From positions 1-64,000 of the forward strand of contig NZ_VVIP01000079.1 of the NCBI RefSeq assembly GCF_009650435.1: a stretch of 64,000 bases of DNA, read 5' to 3'. Positions 60,322-64,000 of this stretch are shown in pieces. Every line of letters starts with the position of its first letter. Positions within the stretch are counted from its first letter, which is position 1. Position numbers and translations under genes: made by a program. The stretch comes from Foetidibacter luteolus (GTDB lineage: Bacteria > Bacteroidota > Bacteroidia > Chitinophagales > Chitinophagaceae). The notes beneath the pieces were generated by a model. That model worked only from the letters and a program-made list of their open reading frames with translations. It ran no database searches and was not told the DNA's origin.

Positions 60322-61044
60322 TTAATCAATATTTTGTATGGCTTTCTTCATTTTTTTTACCTCTTCGCTGTCGGCCATTGTACTGTTAAGTGTTTCCTGC
60401 ATGCTGTATTGCAAATATTCCATTTGAGAAGGGTAAGCTTTTCTCGCAGAAGAATGAAGCTCTTTAGCCCCGGTATATGCGGAAAGCTCGGCAATATTGG
60501 TACTGCGTACACCTGAACCTGGCATAATGATGATCCTGTCGTCTGCCTGCCTAACTAAATCCCGGATGAGTTCCTTACCATCGAAAGCATTGAGTACCTG
60601 GCCGCTGGTAAGTATACGCTGGCAGCCGCAGTCAATAACATCTTCCAGTGCATGCAGTGGTTCTTTGGCCCGGTCAAAGGCGCGGTGAAAGGTAATCTCC
60701 AACGGATAGGCTATTTCCACCAGGTGGCTGGTTCTTTTTTTGTCAACAGTGCCATCTATATTCAAAAGGCCGACAACTAACCCTTCAAATCCTAATTCTT
60801 TGACTGTCAATAGATCTTTAACAATTACCTCGAATTCATATTTAGAATAAAAAAAGTCGCCGCCACGTGGACGAATGATGGGAAACACAGGGACGGTTAT
60901 TTTTTCACGCACCATTTTAAGCGTACCATAAGAAGGGGTGGTTCCTCCATCAAAAGGGTTTTCACAAAGTTCAATCCTGTCTGCCCCGGCTTTTTCAGCA
61001 GCAAGGGCTGATTCAATATTAAAAACGGCAATCTCAAGTAACAT
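60322..61044 (-). CDS. cutC: CutC-family protein
   Basis: A 240-residue TIM-barrel protein of the CutC family, once linked to copper homeostasis, its true reaction being unsettled. Motifs: LLEIAVFNIESALAAEKAGADRIELCENP at the start (IELC region about 24-28), GGTTPSYG, PVFPIIRPRGGDF, VVGLLNIDG, ITFHRAFD and IMPGSGVRSTNI, all conserved in order, each shown here in short form. It follows the glycosylasparaginase gene by 48 bp and may share its transcript. Confidence 0.92.
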   Translation of the reverse strand: MLLEIAVFNIESALAAEKAGADRIELCENPFDGGTTPSYGTLKMVREKITVPVFPIIRPRGGDFFYSKYEFEVIVKDLLTVKELGFEGLVVGLLNIDGTVDKKRTSHLVEIAYPLEITFHRAFDRAKEPLHALEDVIDCGCQRILTSGQVLNAFDGKELIRDLVRQADDRIIIMPGSGVRSTNIAELSAYTGAKELHSSARKAYPSQMEYLQYSMQETLNSTMADSEEVKKMKKAIQNID

Positions 61045-61092
61045 TTCTATCCTGTTGATTTATAAATTTTGATACTATAGCAGCAGGCTTTT

Positions 61093-62097
61093 TTAAAGAA
61101 GGTGTTTTCCTTTAACCATAAAGTTCTTATCGTCAGCATAGCAAACAGCAAAATCAAACCCGGTTTGAATACAATACCCACCATATTCACCCTGTTTGTT
61201 AATGGCGATAAAACCCACCTGGAATTCCCGGGCTTTTGCCGGGTTCTTGTGAACAATTCGTTCTACCGCTTTTTTACAAGCTTCCTCGGGTTTCAGGCCC
61301 TGGCGCATCAGCTCAACCACCAGGTGTGTACCGCAAATCTTAATCACCTCTTCACCCAGCCCGGTGGAAGTAGCCGCACCAATTTCGTTATCCACAAACA
61401 AACCAGCGCCGATAATCGGAGAGTCGCCCAGGCGCCCCCGCATTTTAAAGCCCATACCGCTGGTGGTGCAGCTACCGCTAAGGTTGCCATGGGCATCCAG
61501 CGCCACCATGCCGATGGTGTCATGGTTCCAGTCTCCATTGTTTAATTTAGCGGGTGCGAAAGCGTGGCCGCTGTTTTCAATATTAATCTGAGGTTTGTAC
61601 TCACTTTTCTTCAGCCATTCCTCGTAGGCTTTTTTGGCATCGTCGGAAAGTTTTTGTTCTTCCAGCGGAAACCCTTCTGCAACGGCGAATTTTTGGGCGC
61701 CATCGCCAACCAGCATTACATGCGGCGTTTTTTCCATTACACGGCGTGCCACCGAAATAGGATGCTTTATTCTTTCCAGGAAAGCTACGCTGCCGCAGTT
61801 GCCGTTTTCGTCCATAATGCAGGCGTCGAGCGTAACAAAGCCGTCCCTGTCAGGGTTGGCGCCGAGGCCTACACAGCAGTTAATGGAATCTTCAGTAACC
61901 ATTACACCGGCTTCTACGGCGTCCAGTGCACGTCCATTATTTTTTAAGATTTGCCAGGCAGCACGGTTAGCATTAAGGCCTTCCTTCCAGGTTGAAATAA
62001 CCAGGGGCTTTCTTACCGCGGGTTTGTGAAAAGACGAAAATGAAAAAGCTGATAATCCCAGCGAGCCTATACGGATAAAATTCCTGCGGTGTAGCAT
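61093..62097 (-). CDS. N4-(beta-N-acetylglucosaminyl)-L-asparaginase (glycosylasparaginase family)
   Basis: A 334-residue Ntn-hydrolase precursor that cleaves itself to expose a Thr nucleophile and then hydrolyses the Asn-GlcNAc bond of glycopeptides. The cut site is HDTIGMVALD, with Thr the nucleophile, near residue 190. GSCTTSGMGFKMRGRLGDSPIIGAG (short form: TTSGMGFK and GRLGDSPIIGAG) is the substrate-binding segment. Start chosen at 62097: MLHRRNFIRIGSLGLSAFS is a twin-arginine type signal, so the enzyme is exported folded. The 62157 frame adds an unrelated hydrophobic stretch and is rejected. Confidence 0.9.
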   Translation of the reverse strand: MLHRRNFIRIGSLGLSAFSFSSFHKPAVRKPLVISTWKEGLNANRAAWQILKNNGRALDAVEAGVMVTEDSINCCVGLGANPDRDGFVTLDACIMDENGNCGSVAFLERIKHPISVARRVMEKTPHVMLVGDGAQKFAVAEGFPLEEQKLSDDAKKAYEEWLKKSEYKPQINIENSGHAFAPAKLNNGDWNHDTIGMVALDAHGNLSGSCTTSGMGFKMRGRLGDSPIIGAGLFVDNEIGAATSTGLGEEVIKICGTHLVVELMRQGLKPEEACKKAVERIVHKNPAKAREFQVGFIAINKQGEYGGYCIQTGFDFAVCYADDKNFMVKGKHLL

Positions 62098-62212
62098 CAA
62101 AAATAAATTTGCGATGAAAGTACATGATAGCGCTAAATAAAAAACAAATGGAGGCAAACGACCGTAGAAAAGTTTCTTTAAACTGCAGTAAAAGGTTTAA
62201 ACATTGATATAA

Positions 62213-62518
62213 TCAATGATGTACAGAAAGCTTTCTCAGCATTTCATCGTCAACAGCGTCACTATAAGCGCCGTAAGCGCTTACCAGTGTTCCTTTCATG
62301 GCTGAATCGTGGGATTCAATCACATACAAAGCAGCAGAATCGCCGGGGTCTGTCTGGCCTTCAAAACGATAATAGCCGGTAATTTCGAATTGTGACGGTG
62401 AGAGGCAAACGCCGGTTTCTGCGCATTTTACTTTGTCAAAAGCCAAGTTGAAATCTGTAGTGTAACCTTGTTGCTTTAGTGATGAAAGCGCTTCGGTAAG
62501 TGTATCATAAGCTTGCAT
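62213..62518 (-). CDS. Small conserved protein, phosphoribosylpyrophosphate synthetase-labelled family
   Basis: A 101-residue protein of a kind common in Bacteroidota and often mislabelled in databases as phosphoribosylpyrophosphate synthetase, although it is far too short and lacks the PRPP loop. It has MQAYDTLTEALSSLKQQGYT, a Cys pair around residues 32-38 (KCAETGVC), and the strand pattern YYRFEGQTDPGDSAALYVIE. Its true role is unknown. Confidence 0.75.
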   Translation of the reverse strand: MQAYDTLTEALSSLKQQGYTTDFNLAFDKVKCAETGVCLSPSQFEITGYYRFEGQTDPGDSAALYVIESHDSAMKGTLVSAYGAYSDAVDDEMLRKLSVHH

Positions 62519-62670
62519 GGTGTTGATAGTTTATTGCGTGAATTTATCGTCGTACATGAGTGAAAATCTGAACGTTACCAATTTACATTAATGCTTCGTC
62601 TCCAGTATCTATTCCCATAATTCATTTTATAGGTTTATTAAAACTATTTAATATTTTTGTTCTGTAAAAA

Positions 62671-62688
62671 TACATATCGAAAAATGTA
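62671..62688. promoter_or_regulatory. Candidate operator of the toxin-antitoxin pair
   Basis: TACAT and ATGTA form an inverted repeat with an 8-bp spacer, 11 bp before the antitoxin start. Autoregulation by the antitoxin at such a site is usual for this gene class. Confidence 0.45.
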
Positions 62689-62698
62689 ATCAACAATT

Positions 62699-62998
62699 AT
62701 GCTATCTGTATTTTCTGAGTACAACGCCATAAAAGAAGGAATGGCTAACCTGATAGAAGTAAGCGGCTACCGAAATGATTATCTTGCCCGTAAAATAGGG
62801 ATTTCCAATGCAAACTTTTCTGTAAAAAAACAACGTGGAAGCTGGACAGATAAAGAGCTGGCAAAGCTGGTTGATGTTTTAACGAATGTTAATGAGGACG
62901 TGGAGGATTTATTAATGTTACAAATTGTACGAAGCAGAAAAGATGAACCAACCATGAGTTACGAAGAATATAAAAAGGAAGTAGCTTCATGGAAGTAA
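62699..62998 (+). CDS. Antitoxin with helix-turn-helix domain
   Basis: A 99-residue DNA-binding protein. The helix-turn-helix is around residues 22-46: SGYRNDYLARKIGISNANFS, with KKQRGSWTDKELAKLV after it. The C-terminal tail (MSYEEYKKEVASWK) is the part expected to bind the toxin. It overlaps the toxin gene by 10 bp, the usual antitoxin-first order. A palindrome just upstream may be its operator. Confidence 0.85.
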   Translation: MLSVFSEYNAIKEGMANLIEVSGYRNDYLARKIGISNANFSVKKQRGSWTDKELAKLVDVLTNVNEDVEDLLMLQIVRSRKDEPTMSYEEYKKEVASWK

Positions 62999-63255
62999 GA
63001 TTTACAAAATCCTACCTTAAAGACTTGCAAAGTATGCCAAAGTACATACAGGATGCTGCGCACCAGATTGCTGAAATACTAAGCCAGGCGCAAAGTATTG
63101 ACACAACCGGTTTGGACATTATAAAGATGAAAGGTCAAAAGAAAGGAGAGAAATACTACAGGATTAGAACCGGCACTTTTAGAATTATTGCAGAGTATAT
63201 AAGTCCAACGATAATATTGTTGACAATCGGAAGTCGTGGAGACGTCTACAAATAG
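62989..63255 (+). CDS. RelE/ParE-type toxin
   Basis: An 88-residue toxin of the RelE/ParE fold: MEVRFTKSYLKDLQSMPKYI at the start, MKGQKKGEKYYRIRTGTFRI in the middle, and ILLTIGSRGDVYK at the end. The YYRIR.G.(F/Y)RI strand and the terminal R..VYK are characteristic. Whether it cuts mRNA or blocks gyrase is not decidable from motifs. A strong terminator follows 5 bp later, so the pair is an autonomous two-gene unit. Confidence 0.9.
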   Translation: MEVRFTKSYLKDLQSMPKYIQDAAHQIAEILSQAQSIDTTGLDIIKMKGQKKGEKYYRIRTGTFRIIAEYISPTIILLTIGSRGDVYK

Positions 63256-63260
63256 CTTAA

Positions 63261-63292
63261 AGGCCCCGCAACTGCAAAGGCGGGGCTTATTT
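63261..63292 (+). terminator. Intrinsic terminator of the toxin-antitoxin pair
   Basis: GGCCCCGC, a short loop with ACTGCAA, GGCGGGGCTT and then TATTTATT. A seven- to eight-pair GC stem just after the toxin stop. Confidence 0.75.
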
Positions 63293-63568
63293 ATTGATTA
63301 ATTTTCGTGAATGCAGGTACAGAAATAATTGGTAAATCATTTTCCTATAATTTATATTATGTTAAGTAGAAACCAGAACCCAACTCTCCTTTTGCTCAAT
63401 CCAATCCCAGCCTGCAAAATGCCCGCAATGCTTATACCCGCTTAACTGTTGCCATGAAAACCGGAAGTACACGCTGTGCGACGCAACGATGACGCCATGA
63501 AATACTTCTGCCGGGCCCATAAAATTGTTTCAAAAAATTACCCGGCGCAGGCCGGGTATTTTTAATTC
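63293..63568. other. Gene-free stretch with a diverged repeat A copy
   Basis: At 63461-63524 (reversed): CCGGAAGTACACGCTGTGCG, ACGCAACGATGACGCCATGA, CTGCCGGGCCCATAAAA. It mixes the GCGACGCAACGATG.CCATGAAA of the A-prime form with the CCGGGCCCATAAA end of the A form. ACCCGGCGCAGGCCGGGT at 63541-63558 is the terminator stem of the minus-strand gene that ends at 63569, with T-run on that strand. Confidence 0.7.
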
Positions 63569-64000
63569 TTATTTTTTCTTGCGGCCGCCCTCGGTGCCGC
63601 CAACATAATTGTTGGGTACAGCATCAAAAATGCGGCTTAGCCATAATCCTTTATCGTAAGTAAGATTTTTGATGGTTCCGGGAACTGCCGGTAATGCGCC
63701 CCGGAGGCTGCCATTCATTATATGTACCGGGTATTTGCCCAGCAATGTACCGCCTTTTATTTCTACATTTTCCATCCACAGTTTTTTGGCCCCAAGGTTA
63801 AAGCCAAAATCTGACCGGTTGTCTATAAAAATTGCGCTGGCGCCACTGGCAAGGCCGGCATCCTTTATAACTACATTTTTTATAACCGGCTCGCCACAAC
63901 TGAATATGGTAAGCCCGGCGCCATTACAGGTTTCTACCGATAGGTTCTCAAAAGTGCCGGTGGTGGCGTCCTGCAGGGCTATACCGCTCATTTGATTGGG
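63569..64000 (-). CDS. Partial gene: C-terminal part of a probable parallel beta-helix protein
   Basis: The frame is open to the window edge, so the N-terminal part is missing. About 143 residues are visible. They show the short repeating strands of right-handed beta-helix proteins (pectate-lyase-like fold): GTFENLSVETCNGAGLTIFS, EPVIKNVVIKDAGLASGASA, KLWMENVEIKGGTLLGKYPV. It ends with a basic GGRKKK tail. A glycan lyase or surface protein is plausible, but no catalytic residue can be placed. A hairpin terminator lies just past the stop codon. Confidence 0.7.
   Translation of the reverse strand, partial: PNQMSGIALQDATTGTFENLSVETCNGAGLTIFSCGEPVIKNVVIKDAGLASGASAIFIDNRSDFGFNLGAKKLWMENVEIKGGTLLGKYPVHIMNGSLRGALPAVPGTIKNLTYDKGLWLSRIFDAVPNNYVGGTEGGRKKK

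Overview
The window looks like a chromosomal segment of a Bacteroidota bacterium, probably of the Chitinophagaceae (inference). The signs are a SusC/SusD pair, a hybrid two-component regulator with a fused AraC output domain, several TAnnTTTG -7 promoter boxes, few Shine-Dalgarno sites, a type B L31 protein, and intergenic gaps packed with dispersed repeats. No rRNA and no integrase gene are present. There is one tRNA (Leu, anticodon TAG).

Layout. 1-4.55 kb is AT-rich accessory DNA: a decayed IS630-type transposase, two unknown genes and an RloA/RloB (AbiL-like) defence pair. These genes are all on the minus strand and are separated by hairpin elements that resemble integron attC sites. The defence pair lies between 16-bp inverted repeats. 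4.9-16.4 kb carries a 966-residue collagen-like protein with a possible pore-forming segment, an OmpA-like protein, orphan genes, a broken RidA lipoprotein gene and a 1936-residue DUF4011/helicase/nuclease/DUF3320 protein of the kind linked to phage defence.

16.75-23.24 kb is an assimilatory sulfate reduction locus: APS reductase, uroporphyrinogen methyltransferase, sulfite reductase flavoprotein and haemoprotein, and precorrin-2 dehydrogenase/ferrochelatase. Upstream of the first gene is a 22-codon open frame with seven cysteine codons, four of them consecutive. It is a strong candidate for a cysteine-sensing leader peptide and is the most striking signal in the window. A palindrome of the Rrf2 type lies further upstream.

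23.2-38.65 kb is a fructan utilisation locus: a fructose-type hybrid sensor (periplasmic binding domain, kinase, receiver, AraC), a sugar porter, fructokinase, SusC, SusD and two GH32 enzymes, closed by a clear terminator. Nearly every gap in it, including the one between susC and susD, contains dispersed repeats.

39-58.4 kb is mostly housekeeping: tRNA-Leu, RimO, an M42 peptidase, a two-gene membrane unit, an outer membrane barrel protein, small enzymes, a Rieske oxygenase, an MFS transporter, glucosamine-6-phosphate deaminase, YajQ, L31 and SerA. It ends with a tightly coupled pair, a TPR-AAA ATPase and a TPR membrane protein, whose function I do not know. 58.4-64 kb has a repeat-filled gap, a tandem DUF2061 protein, CutC, a glycosylasparaginase, a toxin-antitoxin pair and the 3' end of a further gene.

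Several start codons were moved inward from the longest open frame where a signal peptide or the family's usual start demanded it. Assignments rest on motif recognition by eye; no database search was run.
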